Part shown: positions 17,560 through 27,322 of the stretch, in pieces
Numbering within the stretch: the stretch's first letter is position 1
How the letters are laid out: every line of letters begins with the position of its first letter
Assembly (NCBI GenBank): GCA_913030825.1
Contig: CAJWCU010000030.1
Coordinates: 1-33,321 of the forward strand
DNA from: an uncultured Rhodospirillaceae bacterium
GTDB lineage: Bacteria; Pseudomonadota; Alphaproteobacteria; Rhodospirillales; Casp-alpha2
Direction of reading: 5' to 3'
DNA length: 33,321 nucleotides
Translations under genes and position numbers: made by a program
Notes under the pieces: model-generated
Database searches by the model: none
Seen by the model: the letters and a program-made list of their open reading frames with translations, nothing else
What the model was told of the DNA's origin: nothing

Positions 17560-17592
17560 GCAGCCAAAGGGCAGGCTGCGCCGGTGGTTTTT
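17560..17592 (+). terminator. Possible terminator after the PAS hybrid kinase
   Basis: GCAGCC and GGCTGC form a perfect 6-bp stem with an 8-nt loop. A run of five T follows 8 nt later. The stretch up to the hemerythrin gene is strikingly AT-rich for this genome (for example TAAAATACATATTTATTT) and probably contains the next promoter, which I cannot place with confidence. Confidence 0.4.
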
Positions 17593-17753
17593 ATTGACCG
17601 CAGCGGTTGTATTAAGATAGGGTAAAATACATATTTATTTCAATGCATTAACGCCAAATGTCTGACTCAACGTTTTTGTTTATATTGGTCTATTTTTCGC
17701 AGAAGTTGTCCGAATGAAAGGAGGGTTGAATAGGGCAACATTGGTAAGACGCG

Positions 17754-18212
17754 ATGAATTTGCGTTGCCAGCTTGGGGAACACGACAAAATGACAGACGG
17801 TTCGGGCGCGCGGCAGTTCGTGCTGCCGCAGGCGTTCCATATCCACTTTCGCGACATCGACCCGCAGCATGAAGGCCTGGTCGATGTGATCAACGATTGC
17901 GCCGATCAACTGGTCGATGGCGAGTTGCGGGAGTTCGAGTCTGCGTTTTCGGCATTCGTCGCCCGCCTGACGTCACATTTCAAATACGAAGAAGACCAAA
18001 TGGCCGAACTCGGTTATCACGGCCTGGAATGGCATCGCGAGCACCATCAGGAATGCTTGTCGCGGGTGCGGGACCTAATCGAGACCATGCGGGAACAGGG
18101 CTACGCCAGCCTTCAGGACCTGCGCATCTGCTTTCACGATATTCTGCACGACATCGCCCGCGCCGATCTGAAGTACGGCGAATTTCTCGACGCACAGCGG
18201 CTGCGAACGTAA
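17754..18212 (+). CDS. Bacteriohemerythrin (non-haem diiron O2/NO-binding protein)
   Basis: This is a 152-aa single-domain hemerythrin, probably cytosolic and acting as an oxygen or NO carrier or sensor. The diiron ligand pattern is H39 (IDPQHEGL), H75-x3-E79 (HFKYE), H94-x3-H98 (WHREHH), and H132 with D138 in LHDIARADLKY. The last pair is spaced H-x5-D rather than the usual H-x4-D. A second in-frame ATG at codon 13 has GGGGA upstream and is an equally good start. It lies alone between two sensor kinases, so it may supply the oxygen or NO cue for the signalling island or buffer oxygen; this is inference from position. Confidence 0.87.
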   Translation: MNLRCQLGEHDKMTDGSGARQFVLPQAFHIHFRDIDPQHEGLVDVINDCADQLVDGELREFESAFSAFVARLTSHFKYEEDQMAELGYHGLEWHREHHQECLSRVRDLIETMREQGYASLQDLRICFHDILHDIARADLKYGEFLDAQRLRT

Positions 18213-18222
18213 GTGCCGCGCC

Positions 18223-18239
18223 GCCTTCGGGAGGCTTTT
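18223..18239 (+). terminator. Short hairpin plus T4 after the hemerythrin gene
   Basis: GCCTTCGGGAGGC folds into a short stem of 4-5 bp directly followed by TTTT, 10 nt after the stop codon. The stem is short, so this is a weak call. Confidence 0.4.
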
Positions 18240-18516
18240 GACCGGCCCATGCCTAGCCCAGACCTTCTTCGATGCCCAATCGATGGTTGAGCCCACATCT
18301 TCGAAGGAACAAATGCACGCTATGCGATAAAAAACCTGCGTCCCGATATCTGCTCACCTGCCGCCTATGACCTATGGCTAATTGATGCAGATCGAAAGTA
18401 GACCCATAAACTTAGTGTATTGGGAGAGAGCTTGGGACACGGGAGAAGGAGACCGAAGCGTAGCCGGCGGATGACCGGCGGGCTGCGCCAAACAAAACGA
18501 ACAAGGTCCCAGGTGG
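18240..18516. other. Intergenic stretch before the third kinase
   Basis: This is the bulk of a 304-nt gene-free interval. It holds no credible open frame and no tRNA-like structure. The central part (ACTTAGTGTATTGGGAG and nearby) is less GC-rich than its surroundings and may contain the promoter of the three-gene kinase-regulator operon. An imperfect GCCGGC-containing repeat pair lies about 50 nt before that operon. Confidence 0.4.
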
Positions 18517-20077
<1,561 letters not shown>

Positions 20078-20094
<17 letters not shown>

Positions 20095-20533
20095 CGTTTG
20101 GCGGTTTCTTGTGGCTGACGATGATGTCGAGGACCAGGAGATGATCGCCATGGCTTTCAAGGCGGCAGGTATCTATGAAGACCTCCGGTTCGTTAACGAC
20201 GGTGTGGAACTGCTCGATTACCTTCATCACGCGGGCTCCTTTGAAGGTGAAGTCGATGCTCCTCGGCCGGACTTGATCCTGCTCGACCTCAATATGCCGC
20301 GCCTGGATGGCCACGGGGCCTTGCGACAGATCAAGAGTGAGGAGAGCCTGTCCAATATCCCCGTGATCGTTTTCACCACCTCGACCAGCGAAAAGGATGT
20401 CGAGGAAACCTATCGCCAGGGCGCGCAATCCTACATCGTGAAGCCGTTTTCCTTCACCGATCTGGTCACGAAGGTTCAGAATATCTGGACCTATTGGTCG
20501 GAAGTCTCGGTTCTGCCGGAGGCAACGTCATGA
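20078..20533 (+). CDS. Single-domain response regulator (Rcp1-like)
   Basis: This is a 151-aa receiver with no output domain. The acidic pocket is ADDDVEDQE, the phospho-acceptor is D70 in LLDLNMPRLDG, the switch Thr/Ser lies in VFTTSTSEKD, and the Lys in IVKPFSF. The extended loop GVELLDYLHHAGSF is characteristic of Rcp1-type regulators that pair with phytochrome-like kinases. GAGGAGGGG precedes its ATG inside the kinase gene, and its end overlaps the next gene by ATGA, so all three are translationally coupled. It most likely accepts phosphate from the preceding kinase and acts by protein-protein contact or as a phosphate shuttle to an HPt. Confidence 0.93.
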
Positions 20534-21738
20534 TCGGCGCCGATCCAAGATTCATGCTGGTCGACGACGACCCGGATTTTCATGAGATTTTTGGCGATTT
20601 CCTGGCGCTTGCCCTGCCGGGTGGCGAATACGAGTTGGCCTGTTTCAACGATCCGGACGCGGCCGTCGAAGCCCTGCACGATCGCTACTACACCACTGTT
20701 TTCGTCGATTATCGATTGGGCGCGACGACGGGGATCGAGTTCATCCGCAACTGCCAATTGGGCGGCAGCCACGCGCCCTTCATCCTGCTGACCGGGTATG
20801 AATCTCATGCGGCGGAGGACGAAGCCCTGGCCATCGGCGCCTTCGATTTCCTATCCAAGGACGAGATCCGCCCGACCCAGTTGGCGCGCTGTATCCGCCA
20901 CGCGGTCAATTTCGAGGCCCGCCAGGAAGAACTACGCGCGGCCCTGCGCCAGACGCAGATCGCCATGGCGGCGCAGGAGCGGTTCCTCGGCAACATGAGC
21001 CACGAAATGCGCACGCCGCTCAACGGCATCATCGGGTTCGCCGATGTGATGCTGTATCGGTCCGACGGCATCAATGACGTCGCCCGGACTTATGCGCAGC
21101 ATATCCGTGACAGCGGCCAGCGCCTGTTGGAACTGGTCGACGGCCTGCTTTGCCTGGCCCAGACATCGAACGCCGAGGCCTTGAACCCCCGGTTGATCTA
21201 CCTGCATGCGTTCTTCGGCTCGCTCTGCCTGCGGTTCTCGACCATCGCCGAGGCGCGGAACATCGCCTTCGATCTGCGTCTTTCGGAAGACCTTGGGCGG
21301 ACCTTGATCGACCCCGAGGTTCTGGGCCTGGCGGTTCGTCCGGTGATCGATAACGCGGTGAAGTTCTGCGAGGCCGGGGATCAGGTTCAGATCACCGTCA
21401 GCCGGACGCGGGAAAATCTGATCGTTGCCGTTTCCGATACGGGCTCCGGCATGTCGCCGGAAATCGTTCGTCAGGCGACCCAGCCGTTCTATCAGATGGA
21501 CAGCGGCCTGACCCGCGCCCACGAAGGGGCGGGCATCGGCCTGGCGGTGGCGCAGAGTTCCATCGCTTCGCTACGCGGTGACATGTCGATCGAAAGCACG
21601 CCCGAAGGCGGGACCATGGTCCGCATCATTCTTCCCTTGGCGGATCAGAAGCCCGAGGACGCCGACCCGGACGATCATTCCTCCCCACTGCCGTCCGGCG
21701 ACGATCAGAATCGGCGCTACCTGCATTTGATGGGCTGA
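20530..21738 (+). CDS. REC-histidine kinase (receiver fused N-terminally to HisKA-HATPase)
   Basis: This is a 402-aa cytosolic protein. The N-terminal receiver has the D-D pair in LVDDDPDF, phospho-acceptor D60 (VFVDYRLG) and the conserved Lys in LSKDE, where the usual following Pro is absent. A helical linker joins it to HisKA with H158 (NMSHEMRTPLNGIIGF) and a HATPase (VIDNAVKF, DTGSGM, GAGIGLAVA). The C terminus is an acidic disordered tail. Kinases of this order have activity set by phosphorylation of their own receiver, so it probably integrates the upstream kinase's signal. GGAGG lies 7 nt before the ATG, which overlaps the upstream stop as ATGA; the frame is open upstream, but this is the best-supported start. 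Confidence 0.92.
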   Translation: MIGADPRFMLVDDDPDFHEIFGDFLALALPGGEYELACFNDPDAAVEALHDRYYTTVFVDYRLGATTGIEFIRNCQLGGSHAPFILLTGYESHAAEDEALAIGAFDFLSKDEIRPTQLARCIRHAVNFEARQEELRAALRQTQIAMAAQERFLGNMSHEMRTPLNGIIGFADVMLYRSDGINDVARTYAQHIRDSGQRLLELVDGLLCLAQTSNAEALNPRLIYLHAFFGSLCLRFSTIAEARNIAFDLRLSEDLGRTLIDPEVLGLAVRPVIDNAVKFCEAGDQVQITVSRTRENLIVAVSDTGSGMSPEIVRQATQPFYQMDSGLTRAHEGAGIGLAVAQSSIASLRGDMSIESTPEGGTMVRIILPLADQKPEDADPDDHSSPLPSGDDQNRRYLHLMG

Positions 21739-21759
21739 CGCGGAGGATGGGCTGACGCG
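21729..21759 (+). repeat. 14-bp direct repeat across the stop codon of the REC-kinase gene
   Basis: GATGGGCTGACGCG occurs at 21729-21742 and again at 21746-21759. The first copy contains the last Met-Gly codons and the TGA stop; the second lies in the 3' flank. It looks like a small local duplication at the gene end. Confidence 0.8.
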
Positions 21760-21769
21760 CTGCCGCGTC
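21754..21769. terminator. Hairpin between convergent REC-kinase and malic enzyme genes
   Basis: GACGCG-CTGC-CGCGTC is a perfect 6-bp stem with a 4-nt loop in the 41-nt gap between convergent genes. Its left arm lies in the second copy of the direct repeat. There is no real T-run on either side, so a bidirectional terminator is only possible. Confidence 0.35.
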
Positions 21770-21779
21770 TTGAATGCGG

Positions 21780-24059
21780 TCAGATCAACCGGCCGCGAAC
21801 CTGTGCGTCGACCACGGCCAGGGCCGCCATATTGACGATGCCGCGCGCGGTCACGGCGCTGGTCAGGATATGGGCGGGCATGTCCGTGCCGATCAGGATC
21901 GGGCCGATGGGCAGGCCGTTATCCAGGGATTTCAGAAGATTAAAGGCGTTGTTGGAGGCTTCCCGGTTGGGGAAGACCAGCAGGTTCGCCATGCCGCTCA
22001 GCTTCGAATTGGGGAAGATTCGGTTGCGGACCTCTTCGTCGATGGCGGCGTCGGCCTGCATTTCTCCTTCGACCTCCAGGTCGGGGGCGCGGTCGCGCAG
22101 GATCTTCAGGGCATCGCGCATCTTTTGCGCATCGGGCGTGTCGTCGGCGCCGAAATTGGAATGGGACAGCAGGGCGATCTTGGGCGTTTCACCGAACCGG
22201 CGCACGAAATCGGCGCTCAGCATGGTCATTTCCGCCAGTTCCTCGGCGCAGGGCGAATGGGTGACCTGGGTGTCGACCAGGAAGAACGTGCCCTTGGGCA
22301 GCAACAGGACGCTCAGCGCCGACACGTCCTGAACTCCCGGCGCCTTACCGATAATATCGACCAGATAGCGCAGGTGATAATCGTAGCGCCCGACGACGCC
22401 GCAGAGCATGGCGTCGGCCTCGCCGCGTTTCAGCATGGTCGACGCGATCACCGTGTTGTTGGTGCGCATGATTTGGCGGGCGGCGCCCGGCGATACGCCC
22501 TTGCGCTCCATCACGGCGTGGTAGCTGCGCCAATATTCTTCGTAACGGGGGTCGTTCTCCGGGTTGCAGATCTCGAAATCCCGTTCCGGCTGAATGCGCA
22601 GGCCCAGCCGGTCGATCCGCATTTCGATGACGTCGGGCCGGCCGACCAGGATCGGCTTGGCGATGCCTTCGTCGACCAGAACCTGGGTCGCGCGCAGCAC
22701 CCGGTGGCTTTCGCCCTCGGCGATCACCAAGCGCTTGGGGTCCTGCTTGGCGCGGTCGAAGATCGGCTTCATCAACATGCCGGAGCGGAAGACGAAGCGT
22801 TCCAATTCGTCGCGGTAGGCGTCGAAATCTTCGATCGGATGCTTGGCGACGCCGGAATCCATGGCCGCCTTCGCCACGGCGGGCGCGACCTGGACGATCA
22901 GGCGCATGTCGAAGGGTTTCGGCAGCAGATAGTCGGCGCCGAACCGAAGGTCCTCGCCCGAATAGGTGCGGGCGACGGTTTCCGAGCTTTCCGCCATGGT
23001 CAGGTCGGCGATCGCCTGCACGGCGGCCAGTTTCATTTCCTCGTTGATCGTCGTCGCACCACAATCGAGCGCGCCGCGGAAAATGAACGGGAAGCAAAGC
23101 ACGTTGTTGACCTGGTTCGGATAATCCGACCGACCGGTACAAATGACGGCGTCCGAATTGGCTTCGCGGGCGTCCTCGGGCAGGATTTCCGGGTCCGGGT
23201 TGGCCAAGGCCATGATCAGCGGCCGTCCGGCCATGGTCGCAACCATTTCCTTTTTCAGAATGCCGCCCGCCGACAGGCCCAGGAAGACGTCGGCATCGAC
23301 CATCGCCTCGGCCAGGGTCCGCGCGTTGGTCTTGGCGGCGTATTGCGCCTTCTGTTCGGTCATTTCCTCGGTCCGGCCCTCGAACACGACGCCCAGGTGA
23401 TCGACCAGGGTGATGTTCTCGCGTTTGACGCCCATGGACACCATCAGGTTCAGGCAGGCGATGCCCGCGGCCCCACCCCCCGTCGACACCACCTTGACCT
23501 GGGACATTTCCTTGCCGACGACCCGCAGGCCGTTGGTGATCGCCGCACAGACGACGATCGCCGTGCCGTGCTGATCGTCGTGGAACACGGGGATGCCCAT
23601 GCGCTTCTTGAGCGTTTCTTCCAGGATGAAGCATTCCGGCGACTTGATGTCTTCCAGGTTGATCGCGCCGAAGGTCGGCTCCATGGCGGCGATGATATCG
23701 GCCAGCTTGTCCGGATCGGTCTCGTTCAATTCGATGTCGAAGACGTTGATACCGGCGAATTTCTTGAACAGGACGGCCTTGCCTTCCATGACCGGCTTGG
23801 ACGCCAGGCCGCCGATGTTGCCCAGGCCGAGCACCGCCGAGCCGTTGGAGACGACGGCGACCAGGTTCTGGCGCCCCGTCAGGGTCGCGGCGGTCTCGGG
23901 GTCGTCTTTGATTTCCAGGCAGGCGAAGGCCACGCCCGGCGAATAGGCGAGCGCCAGATCGCTTTGCGTGGCCAGGGGTTTGGTGGGGGTGATCTCGAGC
24001 TTGCCGGGTACGGGCTCGGCGTGAAACCGGAGTGCCCGATCCTTTAGAGAGTCGTCCAT
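21780..24059 (-). CDS. maeB: NADP-dependent malic enzyme, MaeB type with phosphotransacetylase-like C-terminal domain
   Basis: This enzyme converts L-malate to pyruvate and CO2 with reduction of NADP+, feeding pyruvate and NADPH to gluconeogenic growth. The 759-aa length equals the classic two-part MaeB. The malic domain (about 1-430) has the catalytic Tyr region LAYSPGVA, catalytic Lys region [12 protein letters not shown], metal-binding EDIKSPECF and FHDDQHGTA, and a Rossmann GGGAAG. The C-terminal part (from about 440, [12 protein letters not shown]) resembles phosphate acetyltransferase and in known MaeB proteins is regulatory (acetyl-CoA) rather than catalytic. AAGAGG precedes the ATG. 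It is divergent from the phosphodiesterase gene. NADP rather than NAD use is assumed from the family. Confidence 0.95.
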   Translation of the reverse strand: MDDSLKDRALRFHAEPVPGKLEITPTKPLATQSDLALAYSPGVAFACLEIKDDPETAATLTGRQNLVAVVSNGSAVLGLGNIGGLASKPVMEGKAVLFKKFAGINVFDIELNETDPDKLADIIAAMEPTFGAINLEDIKSPECFILEETLKKRMGIPVFHDDQHGTAIVVCAAITNGLRVVGKEMSQVKVVSTGGGAAGIACLNLMVSMGVKRENITLVDHLGVVFEGRTEEMTEQKAQYAAKTNARTLAEAMVDADVFLGLSAGGILKKEMVATMAGRPLIMALANPDPEILPEDAREANSDAVICTGRSDYPNQVNNVLCFPFIFRGALDCGATTINEEMKLAAVQAIADLTMAESSETVARTYSGEDLRFGADYLLPKPFDMRLIVQVAPAVAKAAMDSGVAKHPIEDFDAYRDELERFVFRSGMLMKPIFDRAKQDPKRLVIAEGESHRVLRATQVLVDEGIAKPILVGRPDVIEMRIDRLGLRIQPERDFEICNPENDPRYEEYWRSYHAVMERKGVSPGAARQIMRTNNTVIASTMLKRGEADAMLCGVVGRYDYHLRYLVDIIGKAPGVQDVSALSVLLLPKGTFFLVDTQVTHSPCAEELAEMTMLSADFVRRFGETPKIALLSHSNFGADDTPDAQKMRDALKILRDRAPDLEVEGEMQADAAIDEEVRNRIFPNSKLSGMANLLVFPNREASNNAFNLLKSLDNGLPIGPILIGTDMPAHILTSAVTARGIVNMAALAVVDAQVRGRLI

Positions 24060-24163
24060 CCCAATCCTCTTTTGTTATTCAGTTGCGTTCATGCGAGAAA
24101 GGTATTGGCAGCCTGCTCGCTCATCGGCAGAAAGACAACGATTTTCATGAACAGGATTCATCC

Positions 24164-24919
24164 GTGACCGCTGAAACCCGCCATTTGCCAAGTGCCGACC
24201 TGCCCAAGGTCGTCGGCCACCGGGGGGCGGCCGGCCATGCGCCGGAAAATACCCTGGCGGGCCTGCGGGCGGCGCACGAATTAGGGATCGAATGGGTTGA
24301 ATTCGATGTCATGCTGACGGCCGAAGGCACACCCGTGCTGTTCCACGATGAAACCCTTGACCGTACGACGGACGGCACGGGCCGGCTCGCCGACCGTCGG
24401 TGGGAAGACCTGCGCGGGCTGGATGCCGGATCCTGGTTCGGCCCGGCGTTCAAGGGTCAGCGGGTTCCTTCGCTGCACGAGGCCCTGGCCCTTCTGGGGC
24501 GGACGGGGATGGGCGCCAACGTGGAATTGAAACCGTCTGAAGGACAGGACGCGACGACGGGCGTGATTACCGCCAAGACCTTGCAGGAATCCTGGCCGGC
24601 CAACCTGCCGGCCCCGCTGATCTCCAGCTTTTCCGAAAAGGCCCTGGGGGCCGCCGCCGATCAGGCGCCGGAATTTCCGCGCGCGTTGCTGGTCTGGGAA
24701 TTCCCGGCGGATTGGCAGGCGCGGTGCGAGGCCCTGGGCGCCACCGGCCTGCACGCCAGCGCCAAACACCTGACCGAGGCCCAGGCGCGCGGCGTGCTCG
24801 ACGCGGGCTATGCGCTGCGGGTCTATACGGTCAACGATCCGGCCCAGGCGGCCGGCCTTTACGCCTGGGGTGTCGAAAGCCTGTTTTCCGATTATCCCGA
24901 GCGACTTTCCGCGCCATGA
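24164..24919 (+). CDS. Glycerophosphodiester phosphodiesterase
   Basis: This is a 251-aa cytosolic TIM-barrel enzyme that cleaves glycerophosphodiesters to glycerol-3-phosphate and an alcohol. The catalytic and metal signatures are intact: H19-R20-G, P-E28-N29-T, E46-F-D48, and H61-D62 (FHDETLDRTTDGTG), followed later by NVELKP and LFSDYP. It has no signal peptide, so it resembles UgpQ-type intracellular enzymes. The start is GTG with AGGA 7 nt upstream; the open frame upstream lacks a site and runs into the divergent maeB leader. It could supply phosphate from lipid headgroups, thematically close to the phosphonate genes, but no regulatory link is visible. Confidence 0.92.
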   Translation: MTAETRHLPSADLPKVVGHRGAAGHAPENTLAGLRAAHELGIEWVEFDVMLTAEGTPVLFHDETLDRTTDGTGRLADRRWEDLRGLDAGSWFGPAFKGQRVPSLHEALALLGRTGMGANVELKPSEGQDATTGVITAKTLQESWPANLPAPLISSFSEKALGAAADQAPEFPRALLVWEFPADWQARCEALGATGLHASAKHLTEAQARGVLDAGYALRVYTVNDPAQAAGLYAWGVESLFSDYPERLSAP

Positions 24920-24956
24920 TCATCGATTCTTTTCTTCTCACGGCAGGACGCGGCTG

Positions 24957-25946
24957 ATGGCCATTATGGACGCCATGAAGGGCTCGGCGGCCCCGGGCCG
25001 GGCCATCGCTCTGGCCGTTGCCGGCGGGGCTTTGCTGACCATTTCCGATGCCGGTCTGAAATACCTGGCCCAGGAATTGCCGCCCGGTCAGATCATGTTC
25101 ATCCGCGGCATCATCGCCGGTTTCGCGCTGGTCATGGCGACCTTGGGCACGCGCGGTGCCAAGGCCCTGATGCCGCAGAAATGGCGCCTGCACATCGCCC
25201 GCGGCCTAATGGCGGCGGTCGCGACCTTTTCCTATCTGATCGGGATCGGCGAATTGCCGCTGGCGACGGCGACGTCGATCCTGTTCGCCAGCCCGATCCT
25301 GCTCACCGCCATGGCGCCGATATTCATTGGTGAAAGTGTCGGCTGGCGGCGCTGGTTGGCGGTCGTCGCCGGGTTTATCGGCGTGCTGATCATCGTCCGT
25401 CCGGCGGGCGATGCCTTTCAATGGGCGGCGGTGATGATCCTGTTGGCGGCGGTCGGGGAATCGATCCGCGACCTGATCACCCGGGGGGCCTCGGGCCGCG
25501 AGACGACGCATTCCATGCTGCTGACCATGATGGTGCTGGCCGCCCTGACGGGGCTGTTCATGCCGCCCTATGAATGGGTCAAACTGGACGGTGAACATTG
25601 GCTAATGATCATCATGGCCAGCCTGATCTGGACCTCCGCGCATTTCCTGCTGATTGAGGCGTTCCAATACGGCGAGGCGGCGTTGCTCGCCCCCTTCCGC
25701 TACTGCAACCTGTTTTTCGCGGCGATCCTGGGCTTTTTGATCTGGAGCGACCTGCCCGACGTCCTGACCTGGGCGGGCAGCGTGGTGATCATCGCTTCGG
25801 GGCTTTACATCCTGCACCGCGAGGTTCTGCGCAAGTCGGCCGTGATGGGGGCCGATCCCATCCTGGAAACGGACGAAGGCGATGCGACCGAAACCGCCGA
25901 GACCGTGGCTCCCGATCCGGGGCGGGACGGTGAGGCGCCCAAGTGA
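24957..25946 (+). CDS. EamA/DMT-superfamily transporter (copy 1)
   Basis: This is a 329-aa inner-membrane carrier with about ten predicted spans in two EamA repeats (first repeat from AIALAVAGGALLTISDAGLKY; second from LLAAVGESIRDLITRGASG). Conserved features are FIRGIIAG, ESVGWRRWLAVVAGFIGVLI and the closing TWAGSVVIIASGLYILHRE. An acidic tail of about 35 residues follows the last span. Its N terminus and core are clearly paralogous to the second DMT gene 1.4 kb downstream. AGGA lies 8 nt before the ATG. The 3' end overlaps the SpmAB-like gene by GTGA, so they are coupled. Substrates of this superfamily (amino acids, metabolites, drugs) cannot be predicted from sequence. Confidence 0.9.
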   Translation: MAIMDAMKGSAAPGRAIALAVAGGALLTISDAGLKYLAQELPPGQIMFIRGIIAGFALVMATLGTRGAKALMPQKWRLHIARGLMAAVATFSYLIGIGELPLATATSILFASPILLTAMAPIFIGESVGWRRWLAVVAGFIGVLIIVRPAGDAFQWAAVMILLAAVGESIRDLITRGASGRETTHSMLLTMMVLAALTGLFMPPYEWVKLDGEHWLMIIMASLIWTSAHFLLIEAFQYGEAALLAPFRYCNLFFAAILGFLIWSDLPDVLTWAGSVVIIASGLYILHREVLRKSAVMGADPILETDEGDATETAETVAPDPGRDGEAPK

Positions 25947-27250
25947 ACGCGATCTTCCTCGCCATCGTCGGCGTCGCCTTCGGCATCGGCGCGGTCCGCC
26001 AGATCGCCTGGGACGGCATGGGCGAAGCTCCCATGGCCTTGCTCGGCAAGTCGATGATCGACGCCGCCGGCGGGGCGGTGACGCTGGCCATCGGATTGGT
26101 CGGGGTGATGGCGCTGTTCCTGGGCCTGATGAAAGTGGCGGAGGAGGGCGGCCTGCTGCGCATCATCGCCAAGGTCCTGCGGCCCTTGCTGATCCGCCTG
26201 TTCCCGGACGTGCCCGCCGATCATCCCGCGATGGGCTCGATGATCCTCAACATGTCGGCGAATGCCCTGGGCCTCGGCAATGCGGCGACGCCGTTCGGCA
26301 TTCGCGCCATGCAGCAGCTCGATGAATTGAACCCGACCAAAGGCACGGCGACCAACGCCATGGCTTTGTTTCTCGCGATCAATACATCGTCCATCACGTT
26401 GTTGCCGACCGGGGTGATCGCGCTGCGCGCCGCCGCCGGGTCGACGGACCCGGCGGGGATCGTGCCGACGACCCTGTTCGCGACGATCTGTTCGACGGCC
26501 GTCGCCATCATTTCCGCCAAGCTGCTGGCGCCTTATTTCGCGGCGCCGCGCCCATCGTCCGATGACGCCCCAACGCCGTCGCCGGCGACCGAGGAAGCGG
26601 CCCTGGAGGCCCAGGAAGCGGTCGAGGGCGTGCAGACCGACGGCACGGAAGCTTATCCGCTATGGGTTTCAATCACGGCGCTGGTTACGGTCGGGGCGCT
26701 GGTGCCGCTGACCGTCGTCTATGGTCGGGAAATCGCGCCCTGGATCGTGCCGGGCCTGATGGTCGCCTTGCTGGGCTTCGGCGCGGCCAAGGGCGTCCAG
26801 GTATACGAATGCTTCGTCGAAGGGGCCAAGGACGGCTTCAACGTCGCGCTCCGCATCATCCCCTATCTGGTGGCGATCCTGACCGCCGTCGCCATGTTCC
26901 GGGCGTCGGGCGCCATGGACATGCTGGTCGGGCCGCTGGGCAGCGTGACGGAACTGATCGGCCTACCGGCTGAAGCCCTGCCGATGGCGCTGTTGCGACC
27001 GTTGTCGGGCTCGGGCGCTTATGGGGTGCTGGCCTCGATCATTCAGGATCCGGCCCATGGACCGGACAGCCTGGTCGGCTATCTGGTCTCCACCTTCCAA
27101 GGCTCGACCGAAACGACGTTCTACGTCCTCGCGGTCTATTTCGGCGCGGTCGGCATTCGCCGCATCCGCCACGCCCTGATCGCGGCCTTGCTGGCCGATA
27201 TTGCGGGAATCGGCGCTGCCGTCTTTATCGTCAACCAATTGTACGGTTAG
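25943..27250 (+). CDS. Fused SpmA-SpmB-like membrane protein (nucleoside-recognition/Gate domains)
   Basis: This is a 435-aa membrane protein made of two halves that are separate proteins (SpmA and SpmB) in Bacillus. The N half (about 1-190) contains MILNMSANALGLGNAATPFG and LFLAINTSSITLLPTG. A hydrophilic Ala/Glu/Pro-rich linker follows (about 199-237). The C half contains AKDGFNVALRIIPYLVAILTA, RPLSGSGAYGVLAS and STETTFYVLAVYFGAVGI. Each half bears a Gate domain as found in nucleoside transporters and spore-maturation proteins. The organism is not a spore former, so the role is unknown; a transport or channel role is likely. The GTG start overlaps the preceding stop as GTGA, tying it to the upstream DMT carrier. 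Confidence 0.9.
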   Translation: MNAIFLAIVGVAFGIGAVRQIAWDGMGEAPMALLGKSMIDAAGGAVTLAIGLVGVMALFLGLMKVAEEGGLLRIIAKVLRPLLIRLFPDVPADHPAMGSMILNMSANALGLGNAATPFGIRAMQQLDELNPTKGTATNAMALFLAINTSSITLLPTGVIALRAAAGSTDPAGIVPTTLFATICSTAVAIISAKLLAPYFAAPRPSSDDAPTPSPATEEAALEAQEAVEGVQTDGTEAYPLWVSITALVTVGALVPLTVVYGREIAPWIVPGLMVALLGFGAAKGVQVYECFVEGAKDGFNVALRIIPYLVAILTAVAMFRASGAMDMLVGPLGSVTELIGLPAEALPMALLRPLSGSGAYGVLASIIQDPAHGPDSLVGYLVSTFQGSTETTFYVLAVYFGAVGIRRIRHALIAALLADIAGIGAAVFIVNQLYG

Positions 27251-27322
27251 TATCGCGGTCCCACCTTCCGGCGCGGATCGACGCGCCGGTCGCCCATTTC
27301 GAGCCAACGAAGGTTCCCCGAC

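Noticed and set aside
17597-17607. Palindrome ACCGCAGCGGT near TTGAC, considered as an FNR/ANR-type site before the hemerythrin gene
   Set aside because: It lacks the TTGAT-N4-ATCAA pattern and is too short and GC-rich to call a redox-regulator site.
18240-18516. GCCGGC-containing repeats upstream of the third kinase considered as a mobile repeat or REP element
   Set aside because: The arms are imperfect, occur only once in the window, and GCCGGC is common in this base composition.
21774-24047. A 757-codon open frame on the plus strand opposite the malic enzyme gene
   Set aside because: It is the antisense shadow of maeB. Its His/Gln/Arg/Gly-rich translation matches no family, and long antisense frames are expected in GC-rich DNA.
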